DNA of 64,000 nt, from assembly GCF_004193775.1 (NCBI RefSeq), contig NC_041007.1, positions 30,015,057 to 30,079,056 of the forward strand, read 5' to 3'. The stretch's first letter is position 1; each line of letters begins with the position of its first letter. The position numbers and the translations under genes are program-made. Below, piece after piece: positions 34,501 through 43,568 of this stretch. The notes under the pieces were generated by a model. It did not search any database, was not told the DNA's origin, and saw only the letters and a list, made by a program, of their open reading frames with translations. The stretch is from Glycine soja. Its lineage: Eukaryota > Streptophyta > Magnoliopsida > Fabales > Fabaceae.

Positions 34501-34981
34501 GCTCCCATTCGCATTACACGGTTACCGAACTTCAGTATGAACGTCAACTGGGGCAACGCCGTTCTCATTGGTATATGGGATGGAGGCTGTGTTACCATTT
34601 GAGGTAGAAGTCCCGTCATTAAGGATCTTGGCAGAATCCGGATTAAAGAAATCAGAGTGGGCTCAAACGCGCTATGACCAGCTCAACCTCATTGAGGGTA
34701 AGCGCTTAACGGCCATGAGTCATGGGCGTTTGTACCAGCAGAGAATGAAAAGTGCATTCGACAAGAAAGTACGCTTGCGCAAGTTCCATGAGGGAGACCT
34801 TGTCCTAAAGAAAATGTCCCACGCTGTCAAGGACAATCGAGGGAAATGGGCCCCGAACTACGAAGGGCCTTTTGTTGTGAAGAGGGCTTTTTCCGGAGGA
34901 GCCCTGGTGCTTACCAACATGGATGGCGAAGAGCTACCTTCACCCGTGAATTCTGATGTCGTCAAGCGATATTATGCTTAG
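31535..34981 (+). pseudogene. RT, RNase H, archaeal-type RNase H and integrase of element B, two breaks
   Basis: From the ATG at 31599 a 795-residue frame holds RT (VPVPKKDGKVRMCVDYR; D193 and YVDD at 255-258), the first RNase H (about 400-520; D407, E445, D474, D516) and a second, archaeal-type RNase H (about 552-680; D558, E596, D620, D670). The second RNase H is typical of Tat/Ogre elements. A one-base loss near 33955 shifts the frame in the integrase zinc finger. The next frame, from 33968, has CHKC and the catalytic D58, D119 and E155 (35 residues between the last two). A TGA at 34538-34540 interrupts it, and the C-terminus reads on to 34981. All visible catalytic residues are present, so only two lesions inactivate this half of pol. 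Confidence 0.9.
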
Positions 34982-35882
34982 AATCTGGGGCAATTAAGGA
35001 TGTCGCTGCATGTTCTTTATCTTTATGCGTTTTCTGGATTTCCCCCAGGGATTTCCTGTCTGCTGTATCTCTCGTTACAATCTTTCAAAGAAATGAACGT
35101 GGATTCGAGGCTTTAGTCCTCACGTTGGTTTCAAACCTTGCATTTGATTTGTGATCACCTGAGCCCTTCCGCTCAGTTCATGGGATGCCCCAAGCGCTTA
35201 ATTAAAATTGGACCTAAACCAACTTTCACTAAATTCGCTGCGTTTGAAAACATTCATGCATACGCATACGCATGCATATTGTTGTGGTAAGACAGGGGCA
35301 GGATCATCTTGAGCTACCTTCTGGGGTGAGGACCAAATGTGGACAGCAGAAACCAATCAAGGTAAGACAATGACGTGGTCAAGATTGGCCGAACCTGGTT
35401 TTATTACTTGCAGGGACGGATGCAAGTGGGGATGGGGTTACGACCGACCGATCGTTGCCCCTTCTCTGCGCGAAACAAGCAGAGAACGTCGTTGCAAGGC
35501 AGCCCCGTATCCTTTGTATTCGCAGTTTTCTTTTACTATTTGTTTGTTTTAAAAAGTAAAAATAAGTAATCAACGCCTAATTCTAACCTAAGTAAGTTCA
35601 AGTTAGGCAAGACGCTAATCCATGAGAAAGGAGGGGACATGGTTAATGTTCCCCTCAAAAAAAAAATGCAGGTTAGCTCGCCTGGGCGAGCTGAGCTCGC
35701 CGGGGCGAGCCACCCCTGCACCAAATTATAAGAATGACGAAAGGGGGGACGTTTTTGCATTCAAAAACTTCTTTTCCCCCTTTTCAAAAGCCATACCCAC
35801 GGGATTGACGAGTTTGCAGCCCTAGGGTCATCATTTTTCGCATTTTTTGATTCCGTTTTGCGCCTTTGTTCATCACCAACAA
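34982..35882 (+). promoter_or_regulatory. Post-integrase spacer with an LTR-like promoter module
   Basis: No gene seen. Near 35665-35712 lies a double palindrome (AGCTCGCCTGGGCGAGCT then GCTCGCCGGGGCGAGC) like the one upstream of the TATA box in the LTRs. It is followed by ATTATAAG (35725-35732) and about 150 bases later by CAACAAGTAAGTG, a good splice donor (GT at 35883). The order copies that of the LTR promoter, so this may start a separate transcript for the ORF at 37091. The promoter role is inference. Confidence 0.45.
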
Positions 35883-37087
35883 GTAAGTGTTCCATCCCTA
35901 AGCTTTCTAGCTTTTCATTGGTGTATTTTGATCTCCTTTTGGTGCTCTAAATTGTGGGAATGTGCTCAAATATGTGGGGCAATTTTGGTTTGTTTTCTTG
36001 CTTGATTAGGTTGAATTGGGGGTTTGTATGGGATGGCCCTAGGCCTATAATGCATTTTGAAGCAATGGGGCATGCCACATTGTCCCCGTTCTCTTGCTAT
36101 TGATGCCTAAACGCGCGCCCACCAAGTGTTCGGTGAAATGCCTCAATGGCATTAGCGCGTGACTTTTGTAAGGAAACAACCCATGGGGCATTTCGGTTTG
36201 CACATATTTTCTTATTTTTGGGACATGCATTCATTCCCGAAAAGGGCTAGAGTAATTTCCCCACATATATCCTAGGCCTAGGAACCAAAGTTTTTATGCA
36301 AAAGAACACAAGAGGAGGTACATGTTGGGTAAAGTTACCCTTTTTGGCCATCAATCAGCTATGAGCCACGCTACAATAATTTCCCTACGCCTAGATGTTT
36401 AGGAATTTTGCTCATCATAAACGTGTAGGTTTAGAATAGGTAGCAAAATACCTTTGGCAATTTACACTTTGGGTGTAGTAGCAAAATACTTGGATGTATG
36501 TACATGTAATTTTTGGTAGTCAAAATGTCTCACAAAAAATATATATACGTTGCATGTTATGTAAAGAAAATACCTTACAAGAATACCTTTTAATTTGAAT
36601 ACAATTTTAGTCAGCAAAAGAAAATATACTTGAATTTGCATGCAGCTTTAGGTAGCAAAAACTTGAGTAAAAGCATGAAATGTATCACCTTATTGTGTAG
36701 ATAGCCAAGATTCATCACAAAGTTTGTATATGCATAAGTATTAGAAATACCGGAATGTGCACATGTGCAATTTTTGGTACCCCAAATGCTTTGAGTACGC
36801 ATGTATGTAAATTTAGCCAAGGAAGTGCATGAGATGTAGGTAACAAATACACCTTGGAAGTACATATAAATAATCTAGGTAACGAAGGTGCCTTGATTGT
36901 ATATGGGTGCATTTTTCTTAGTTATAAGAATGTCTTGTGCAAGTGAACGTTCGTAAAGAAGTATGTGCATAAGCTTGCTCTAAATTTACATTGATGTTTG
37001 TATTTATTGGAGGAGGTTGTATGCCATTTTTGTTTTAAGAGTAGCATCCCTTGGTAAAACTAACTTTCCAAATGTTTGCCTTCACAG
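35883..37087 (+). other. Predicted 5'-UTR intron of the accessory ORF
   Basis: Donor GTAAGTG at 35883, acceptor TTGCCTTCACAG ending at 37087, three bases before the ATG at 37091; 1205 bp. The interior is AT-rich and non-coding, with diverged repeats of GTAGCAAAATAC and ATGTAATTTTTGGTA type between 36427 and 36900. The donor, acceptor, base composition and position fit a plant 5'-UTR intron. No transcript evidence is available. Confidence 0.5.
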
Positions 37088-37090
37088 GAA

Positions 37091-38341
37091 ATGGCCCCGA
37101 GGAAGCTTGCCTCAAAGAGGTCCAAGAAGGATAAGGCGGCCGAAGGGACTAGTTCCGCTCCTGAGTATGACAGTCACCGCTTTAGGAGCGCTGTACACCA
37201 GCAGCGCTTCGAGGCCATCAAGGGATGGTCGTTTCTCCGGGAGCGACGCGTCCAGCTCAGGGACGACGAGTATACTGATTTCCAGGAGGAAATAGGGCGT
37301 CGACGGTGGACATCACTGGTTACTCCCATGGCCAAGTTCGATCCAGAAATAGTCCTTGAGTTTTATGCCAATGCTTGGCCAACAGAGGAGGGCGTGCGTG
37401 ACATGAGATCATGGGTAAGGGGTCAGTGGATCCCGTTTGATGCCGACGCTATCGGCCAGCTCCTGGGATATCCGTTGGTGCTAGAAGAGGGCCAGGAATG
37501 TGAGTATGGCCAGAGGAGGAACCGGTCTGACGGGTTCGATGAGGAGGCCATCGCCCAGCTGCTATGTATACCGGGACAGGATTTTGCCCGGACTGCTGCA
37601 GGGAGGCGAGTGCGAATCATGCGCACCAACATGACCACCCTAACCCAGATATGGATGACGTTGCTCCTCAGCAACATCCTGCCCAGCGATCATAATTCCG
37701 ACCTCCCCCTGCCGAAGTGTCAGCTGGTGTATGCCATCCTGACGCGGATGAGCGTCCATGTGGCTCAGTTAATCGCTGATGCCATTTATATTTTTGCAGG
37801 TATGGCACCTACCAGGCACCCTTTGGATCCAGATAAGTCCAACAGGGCCCTGGGATTTCCCGCACTGATCACAGGATTCTGCCAGTCGTTTGGAGTCCCC
37901 GTTGCACCTACCAAGGTGATTCGGCCGCCTATCACCCGGGCTTTTATTGAGAAGTACTGTACCCAGAGACAGGCTCAGGGTGATGCTCCACAGGCCGCAG
38001 GCGCGCCACCACCACCTCATCAGGCTGGCCAGGCTGGGGCATTTGACATGGAGCAGTATTTACGGCATTTGGTTCGCCAGCAGGCAGCCAACCACCGGGC
38101 ACATGTGCAGACCCATGATTGTCTGTACCAGATGAGCCTCAGCATGCAGAGCCAGGGCTTCGCTTCTTTTTCATGCCCTACTCTAGACCAGTTCAGGGCA
38201 GAGGTCGCATGGCCCGGAGATTGGCCCGAGGCCCAGGCAGGAGAGGCACCCCCAGAAGCTCCCGGCGGTGGAGAAGAGGCCCACGAGGACGAGGAGATGG
38301 CCGATTTGCTTGACTTCTTGGGAGGGAGTGGAGATACATGA
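37091..38341 (+). CDS. Intact accessory ORF of element B (plant transposon-protein-like domain)
   Basis: A 416-residue uninterrupted frame lies between integrase and the 3' LTR. I chose the ATG at 37091 because it follows the predicted intron acceptor. An in-frame ATG at 37076 lies inside the intron end. The N-terminus is basic (MAPRKLASKRSKKDK). Residues about 25-245 have the pattern of the family annotated in plants as putative plant transposon protein (I believe Pfam PF20167): FRSAVHQQRFEAIKGW, VLEFYANAW, VRGQWIPFDADAIGQLLGYP, NILPSDHNSDLPLPKCQLVY. The C-terminus is proline- and alanine-rich and then acidic (GGGEEAHEDEEMADLLDFL). No catalytic motif is recognised and the function is unknown. 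It is the only long intact ORF of B, while every standard gene is broken. It could be a captured gene or a lineage-specific extra gene. Confidence 0.7.
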   Translation: MAPRKLASKRSKKDKAAEGTSSAPEYDSHRFRSAVHQQRFEAIKGWSFLRERRVQLRDDEYTDFQEEIGRRRWTSLVTPMAKFDPEIVLEFYANAWPTEEGVRDMRSWVRGQWIPFDADAIGQLLGYPLVLEEGQECEYGQRRNRSDGFDEEAIAQLLCIPGQDFARTAAGRRVRIMRTNMTTLTQIWMTLLLSNILPSDHNSDLPLPKCQLVYAILTRMSVHVAQLIADAIYIFAGMAPTRHPLDPDKSNRALGFPALITGFCQSFGVPVAPTKVIRPPITRAFIEKYCTQRQAQGDAPQAAGAPPPPHQAGQAGAFDMEQYLRHLVRQQAANHRAHVQTHDCLYQMSLSMQSQGFASFSCPTLDQFRAEVAWPGDWPEAQAGEAPPEAPGGGEEAHEDEEMADLLDFLGGSGDT

Positions 38342-40119
38342 CTGGGAGATCCCCAGATTCATGTTTTTCTTTCGTATTTATTTTATCATTTATATGTTAT
38401 GTTTTGACTTGAGAGACTAATGTTTGTTTTTGTTGTTTCGATTGTCATTTGTACAGCGCATACATTTTTGTTTGGATTGTTGCGTTAGTGTTTATATATC
38501 ATTACTATCGATGATGTTTGAAATTCTGGAACCATGTAGAGTTCTTCGTTTAGGAACATCGTCCAAAAAAATATATGTAAAACAAACAAAAATCATGATA
38601 AAAATAAAAATAGAAAAGAAAAAAATGAAAGGGAAAAGAGAGCAAATGAGAAAAGAAGAGAGCAAGTAAAGAAAAAGAGAGCAAATAAGGAAAAAGAAAG
38701 CAAGTAAGAAAAAAAGAGAGAAAAAAAGAAAAATAAGTTGTCTAGCTGAAAAACCGACATGCTTTTGAAAAGAGATGATTTCCAACTTTTCTTTGAAAAA
38801 AAATTCATTGATCATAACCAATTTTTGGAAAATGTGTGTGTACACCTGAAGGGTGAATGCTGTGAAAATTTTCCCGGACGCCCGAAATGGACTCGGATGA
38901 ATGCACAAATTGATAAAAGAACATATTTTGGAAACATTGGGTTGATTTAAAATAGATGAAATGAATCCTGAGCCTTAGCATCACATGACCATAAAAATTT
39001 GACACTTGAGTGTCCGCATAGGTACATGCATGACCAGTTTTGCATAAAATTTCCAAATCATCATTTTTGCATTTGTGTCATGGAAAAAATGTGGGGCATC
39101 CCTTTTTATCCTTGAGCCAAACCAAACCCCGACATGTATCATGTCTAGCCATTCTGCAAACCTTGAGCCAAAATCCTGACTCACCATGAACCTTAACCCA
39201 GGGTGAGAATGTCAATCCTTACTCTCGGAAACAAAAAAAGAAGGAGAGGAAAGGAAATTTCCAATCAAATAGAAAGAAAAGAAGAGGAAAGGAAATTCCC
39301 AATCAAAGAGTGGGAGAAAGAAAAAAGAAAAGAAAGAAAATTCCCAACCGAAGAATGGGAGAAAGTAAAAAAGGGGAAGGAAAGAAAGTTCCTGATCAAA
39401 GAAACTAGAAGAAATGTGCGGAAAGGTCTTTTTGACCGGACGATATCTGAACAATACAGAATTGTCACCAAATGAACAAAAAGAAGGAAGGGAAACCACG
39501 ACCTAAAGTGGTCTTCTCCCTTTAATTACCAACAAAAATCCTGTGCGTCGGTGACTTGTTCGCCTCGCGTCAAACAAAAAACAGAAAAGGAAAAGGCCAA
39601 AAACACACAAAAGTCGAAAAAACCACCAAAAGAACCCATTCCCAAGGGAAGTCCTATTGATCCTTGATCACGCATGTAATTTTTGATTTGATAGGGAATA
39701 ATTTGCAAAGTCAAGTCATGACATATCTATGGTTCGGAATTACGATGAAACACTTACCTGTGCGAGATTGATACACTTTAAGTGATTTTCTTCTATTTTG
39801 TCGAACCCAGTGTTTCCTCTAAATGGTCATTTAGAAACGAAATGCTAACATCCAAAATCTCATTTATGGTTATGGAGGGGTTTCATCAGCAGACTCTCCT
39901 TCCCCGGTAGACGCATTGTTTTTCACTCAAAAAAGGCATATGCTGCTCTAATCAGTTGGAATATTTGTCTCTTTGCTAAAGCATGTTTGCATTTTAGTGG
40001 AGAAAACACCGAGACTTTTTCAAGTCTCACAAGTTATCCAGAACTACGTAGGTCTGAGTTCCTCATTGGAGGATACGTAGGAGCAAGAGCCTTGCTTTTG
40101 TCGACCACACCACCTTTTG
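38342..40119 (+). other. 3' UTR of element B, first part
   Basis: No gene seen. It contains two purine-rich stretches. One (about 38587-38735) has repeated GAGAGCAARTAAG-type units. The other (about 39230-39400) has a unit of roughly 50-60 bases with GGAAAGGAAATTYCCAATCAAA. The strong strand bias gives long open frames without meaning. A 92-bp block (40013-40104) is repeated at 40266. Confidence 0.6.
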
Positions 40120-40357
40120 CTGTCATGACCCAAGAGCTGGTAACCCGCGGAGGCACCTTACGGTTATCCGCACCTCGTCATTCAGTGACCCCAAGTGTGG
40201 TTGATGAGCAGAGACCAATGTGGTCATCTGCGCCCTTTCTGGAGATGTCAGCATCTTTCGGTAGAGAGTTTTTCAAGTCTCACAAGTTATCTAGAACTAC
40301 GTAGGTCTGAGTTCCTCATTGGAGGATACGTAGGAGCAAGAGCGTTGCTTTTGTCGG
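40013..40357 (+). repeat. Duplicated TACGTAG stem-loop block in the 3' UTR
   Basis: Positions 40013-40104 and 40266-40357 are near-identical. Each holds CTACGTAGGTCTGAGTTCC, then CTCATTGGAGGATACGTAG, an inverted repeat. The same element occurs in every Ogre-type LTR of the window (for example near 16320, 20955 and 43180), so it is shared between LTR and UTR. Confidence 0.8.
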
Positions 40358-40452
40358 CCGCCCAACAAGATCTGTCATACTGACCCTGAGGTCATGTGAC
40401 ATGCGGAGACAAAATTTGGTCATTCCACACCCCTTTTCCATTCTGCACCCTT

Positions 40453-41210
40453 GTGTCATCCAGAGGCGGCAGGCCCGATGACACGCGGAGATACCTTACG
40501 GTTATCCGCACCCTTTTGTCATCCAGAGGCGGCGGGCCCGATGACATGCAGAGACAAAATTTGGTCATTCTGCACCCTTGTGTCATCCAGAGGCGGCAGG
40601 CCCGATGACACGCGGAGATACCTTACGGTTATCCGCACCCTGGTGTCATCCAGAGGCGGCGGGCCCGATGACACGCGGAGATACCTTACGGTTATCCGCA
40701 CCCTTTTGTCATCCAGAGGCAGCGGGCCCGATGACACGCAGAGACAAAATTTGGTCATTCTGCACCCTTGTGTCATCCAGAGGCGGCAGGCCCGATGACA
40801 CACGGAGATACCTTACGGTTATCCGCACCCTTGTGTCATCCAGAGGTGGCGGGCCCGATGACACGCGGAGATACCTTACGGTTATCCGCACCCTTTTGTC
40901 ATCCAGAGGCGGCGGGCCCGATGACACGCAGAGACAAAATTTGGTCATTCTGCACCCTTGTGTCATCCAGAGGCAGCAGGCCCGATGACACGCGGAGATA
41001 CCTTACGGTTATCCGCACCCTTTTGTCATCCAGAGGCGGCGGGCCCGATGACGCGCGGAGACACCTTATGTTTATCCGCACCCTTTTGTCATCCAGAGGC
41101 AGCGTGCCCGATGACGCGCGGAGACACCTTACGTTTATCTGCACCCTTTTGTCATCCAGAGGCGGCGGGCCCGATGACAAGCAGCGACCAATGTGGTCAT
41201 TCTGCACCCT
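40453..41210 (+). repeat. 63-bp minisatellite in the 3' UTR of element B
   Basis: About 12 units; CATCCAGAGG recurs at 40457, 40520, 40584, 40647 and 40710. Two unit types alternate irregularly, one with GCGGAGATACC...GGTTATCCGC and one with GCAGAGACAAAAT...GTCATTCTGC. Both can fold as short hairpins, and the stem ends change together (GCGGA/TCCGC, GCAGA/TCTGC). Weaker units extend to about 40120 on the left and 41480 on the right. Open frames across it on both strands are a by-product of the 63-base period. Confidence 0.9.
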
Positions 41211-41417
41211 TCATCAATCGCGGCCGACAAGCCCGTTGACACGCGGAGATTTACATCATCTTCCGCACTTACAAGATCTGTCATACTGACTTTTGAGTCA
41301 TGCTGACGGGCGGAAATACCCGAGTGGTTATCCGTATAAACATTCTTTTGCTATCTGTAAGACAGGACGCTTGATAGCATGCAGAGACTGACATAGTCTT
41401 CTGCACCTTTTGTTCCT

Positions 41418-41682
41418 CCGGGAACAACAAGTCATTTACATGCGGAAATTTTATGGTCACCCGCGACTCTCGTCAACCGAGAGGAACGAAATTAGTGTCA
41501 TACCCTAATTTCGTCTGGGGACCTTTGCTTGATGACATGCGACCTTTCTTTGGTCCTTGTGAGGTGCTTGGCACCCATCATTAGGCAATTTGTGAAATTC
41601 CGGGAACAACAAGCCATTTGCATGTGGAGATTTTATGGTAACCCGTGACTCTCGTCAAATCGAGAGGAACGAAATTAGTGTC
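41418..41682 (+). repeat. Duplication of UTR end with a 106-bp LTR-start fragment
   Basis: CCGGGAACAACAAG to GAGGAACGAAATTAG occurs at 41418-41495 and again from 41600, offset 182. Between the copies, 41496-41601 is the first ~106 bases of the LTR (TGTCATACCC to GTGAAATTCC) with no PPT before it. Microhomology TGTC exists at the left junction, since the true UTR continues TGTCTTATC. Confidence 0.85.
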
Positions 41683-41718
41683 TTATCTTTACTTTCCTTT
41701 TATCTCCAATAAAAGACA

Positions 41719-41734
41719 AGTAAAGAGGGGCAAC
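41719..41734 (+). promoter_or_regulatory. Polypurine tract of element B
   Basis: AGTAAAGAGGGGCAAC lies directly before the LTR TG at 41735 and matches the PPT of element F. Confidence 0.8.
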
Positions 41735-43568
41735 TGTCATACCCTAATTTCGTCCGGGGACCTTTGCTTGATGACATGCGACCTTTCTTTGGTCCTTGTG
41801 AGGTGCTTGGCACCCATCATTAGGCAATTTGTGAAATTCCAGGACATGCCGGAAAACCAAAAAAAATATTGATGCACAATCCGTAAGTTTCCGTGACACA
41901 CCGGAAATCAAATGGAAGCATCGTTGCTTAATTAAGTGAGGTTCCGTAACATTCCGTAAGTCAAAAAAAGGATGATTATGTAATCCGCAAGGTTCCGTAA
42001 CATTACGGAAAGAAAACAAGTATCGTTACGAAATTCATAAGTTTCCGTAACTTTACGAAAAAAGAATCACCAAAAAAAAGCAGAGGGGGGTGTACTTAGT
42101 AAAAATGGGGGTGCAAATAGCACCCAGGCCCACTTGGGCCCTCCAGAATATTCCTCCAGAAAGTCAAAAAAAGGATGATTATGTAATCCGCAAGGTTCCG
42201 TAACATTACGGAAAGAAAACAAGTATCGTTACGAAATTCATAAGTTTCCGTAACTTTACGAAAAAAGAATCACCAAAAAAAAGCAGAGGGGGGTGTACTT
42301 AGTAAAAATGGGGGTGCAAATAGCACCCAGGCCCACTTGGGCCCTCCAGAAGGCTGTTGCTTCTGGAGGAAGCAACCTGGCTCGCTTGGGCGAGCTGGGC
42401 GGCAAGCATCTCCCCTATTTTGCTATAAATAGGGGAGGAAGTGAAAAAGAAAAGGGTTCAGCCCTTTAGGCACTTCTCTCTCTTTCGAATTTGCTTGGAA
42501 AAATTGTTTCCGTGAAGAAAATCTAAGCCGAGACGCTTCCGAAACGTTTCCGTAACGTTTTCCGTGAGGAATTTCGCAAAGGTTTTGACCGTTCTTCAAC
42601 GTTCTTCATTCGTTCTTCGATCTTCAACGGGTAAGTACCTCGAACCAAGCTTTTCGATTCATTCTATGTACCCGTAGTTGTCCACATTGTGTTTTGTGTA
42701 TTTCTATTCTTGTTTCATTTACTTATTATACCCCCTTTTGACGTGCTTAAGCCATTTTATTTAAGTCATTTCTCGCTTAACCTAAAAATAAAATAAATTT
42801 CCACCGAACGTTTGAATTGTATTATCCGTTAACTTCGGTTAAAATGAATTTCGACCGTTCGGTCGTGCCGTAACCACGTTGGAAATCAAAAAGAGATAAA
42901 ATAATAATATAATAACAAAAAAATACACCTTTTAGTAAAATAAAGCGGAAAATCAATCGGACATTTTCTCTTTGGGATTTCTCATTCTTAATTGAATTGA
43001 CTAATATCTAAGGTGAAACTAAGGCTAAAATCAACTCGCCTAGTCAAGCTCGTCCACAAAAATAGGTTTTTGAAGTTTGTCATTTCAATTTCTTACTAAG
43101 TAAAATGGGTCATTTTTAAGGTCCAACGCCTTAAAATGATCACCTCTTAAGTAAAAAGAGAATCACTTGATAAGAAAGAACTTCGTAGGTCTGATTTCCT
43201 CATCGCAAATTGAGGAATACGTAGGAGCAAAGGGGAACACCCTTGTCGACCACAAAAAAGGAAAAAAATATAAAAAGGGTATAAAGGATATAAGGACATA
43301 AAAGGGAACATAAAAATCAAAGTCATGTTTGCACATTCGATTAAAGGTTGTCGTCCCTTGGGACGGACGTGTGGGGTGCTAATACCTTCCCCGTGCGTAA
43401 ATACAACTCCCGAACCTTTCACTTAAAAGTTCGTAGATCGCGTCTTTTCCGGTTTTTCCGACGTTTTCCTCAAATAAACGTTGGCGGCGACTCCGCGCGT
43501 ATTCCTTTCGTGGAACATGCATCCCGCGAGTCTCGCGTCGCCCTCCCGCCGAAGGGTAGGTTGCGACA
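41735..43568 (+). repeat. Right-hand LTR C (1834 bp), mosaic
   Basis: It runs from TGTCATACCC after the PPT to TTGCGACA followed by satellite. Beyond about 42400 it shares with LTR A, and not B, many variants (GGCAAGCATC, TTTTGACC, CTTATTATACC, AAAGAGATAAAA, GACATTTTC, TGACTAATATCT). Before about 42360 it shares several with B and not A (TGTGAAATTCC, GAAATCAAATGG, GGGGGTGCAAAT, GGCTGTTGC). Its extra length comes from an internal duplication. Confidence 0.9.
41959..42350 (+). repeat. 203-bp tandem duplication inside LTR C
   Basis: AGTCAAAAAAAGGATGATTA begins at 41959 and 42162, and both copies run to GGGCCCTCCAGA. The junction is at CCTCCAGAAAGTC. The copies are nearly identical, so it is a recent event; LTRs A, B, D and F lack it. 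Confidence 0.88.

Larger units (their letters stand above)
19693..41734 (+). mobile_element. Inner element B: Ogre-type retrotransposon, 5' LTR and full internal region
   Basis: The order is LTR, PBS, leader, ORF1, gag, minisatellite, protease with G-patch, intron, RT, RNase H, second (archaeal-type) RNase H, integrase, accessory ORF, repeat-rich 3' UTR and PPT. This is the Ogre/Tat layout, except for the extra ORF after integrase. B lies in the gag start of A. Its own 3' LTR has probably merged with A's to give mosaic LTR C at 41735. All its standard genes are broken. The internal region is about 20.4 kb, large even for Ogre elements. Confidence 0.85.
15065..43568 (+). mobile_element. Composite nested Ogre-type insertion (A containing B) in the satellite
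   Basis: Satellite lies on both sides. The left flank ends GCTAG (15060-15064) and the right flank begins GATAG (43569-43573). This is a 5-bp target-site duplication with one difference, and the monomer phase continues across the insertion. Inside are two 5' LTRs (A at 15065, B at 19693), each with its own primer binding site and ORF1, but only one complete right-hand LTR (C). The 5' part of A stops in its gag start, where LTR B begins. The rest of A after B is absent. Confidence 0.85.

Noticed and set aside
35362..35415. Possible intron AAGGTAAGA to TTACTTGCAG.
   Set aside because: It is only 54 bp, shorter than plant introns normally are, and joins no frames.
38492..39499. Minus-strand ORFs rich in Phe, Leu and Ser that look like membrane proteins.
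   Set aside because: They are translations of purine-rich simple sequence from the other strand.
40392..41289. Overlapping ORFs on both strands with repeated CHPEAAGPMTR-type peptides.
   Set aside because: A 63-base unit keeps all frames open when one unit lacks stops. This is a minisatellite, not a repeat protein gene.
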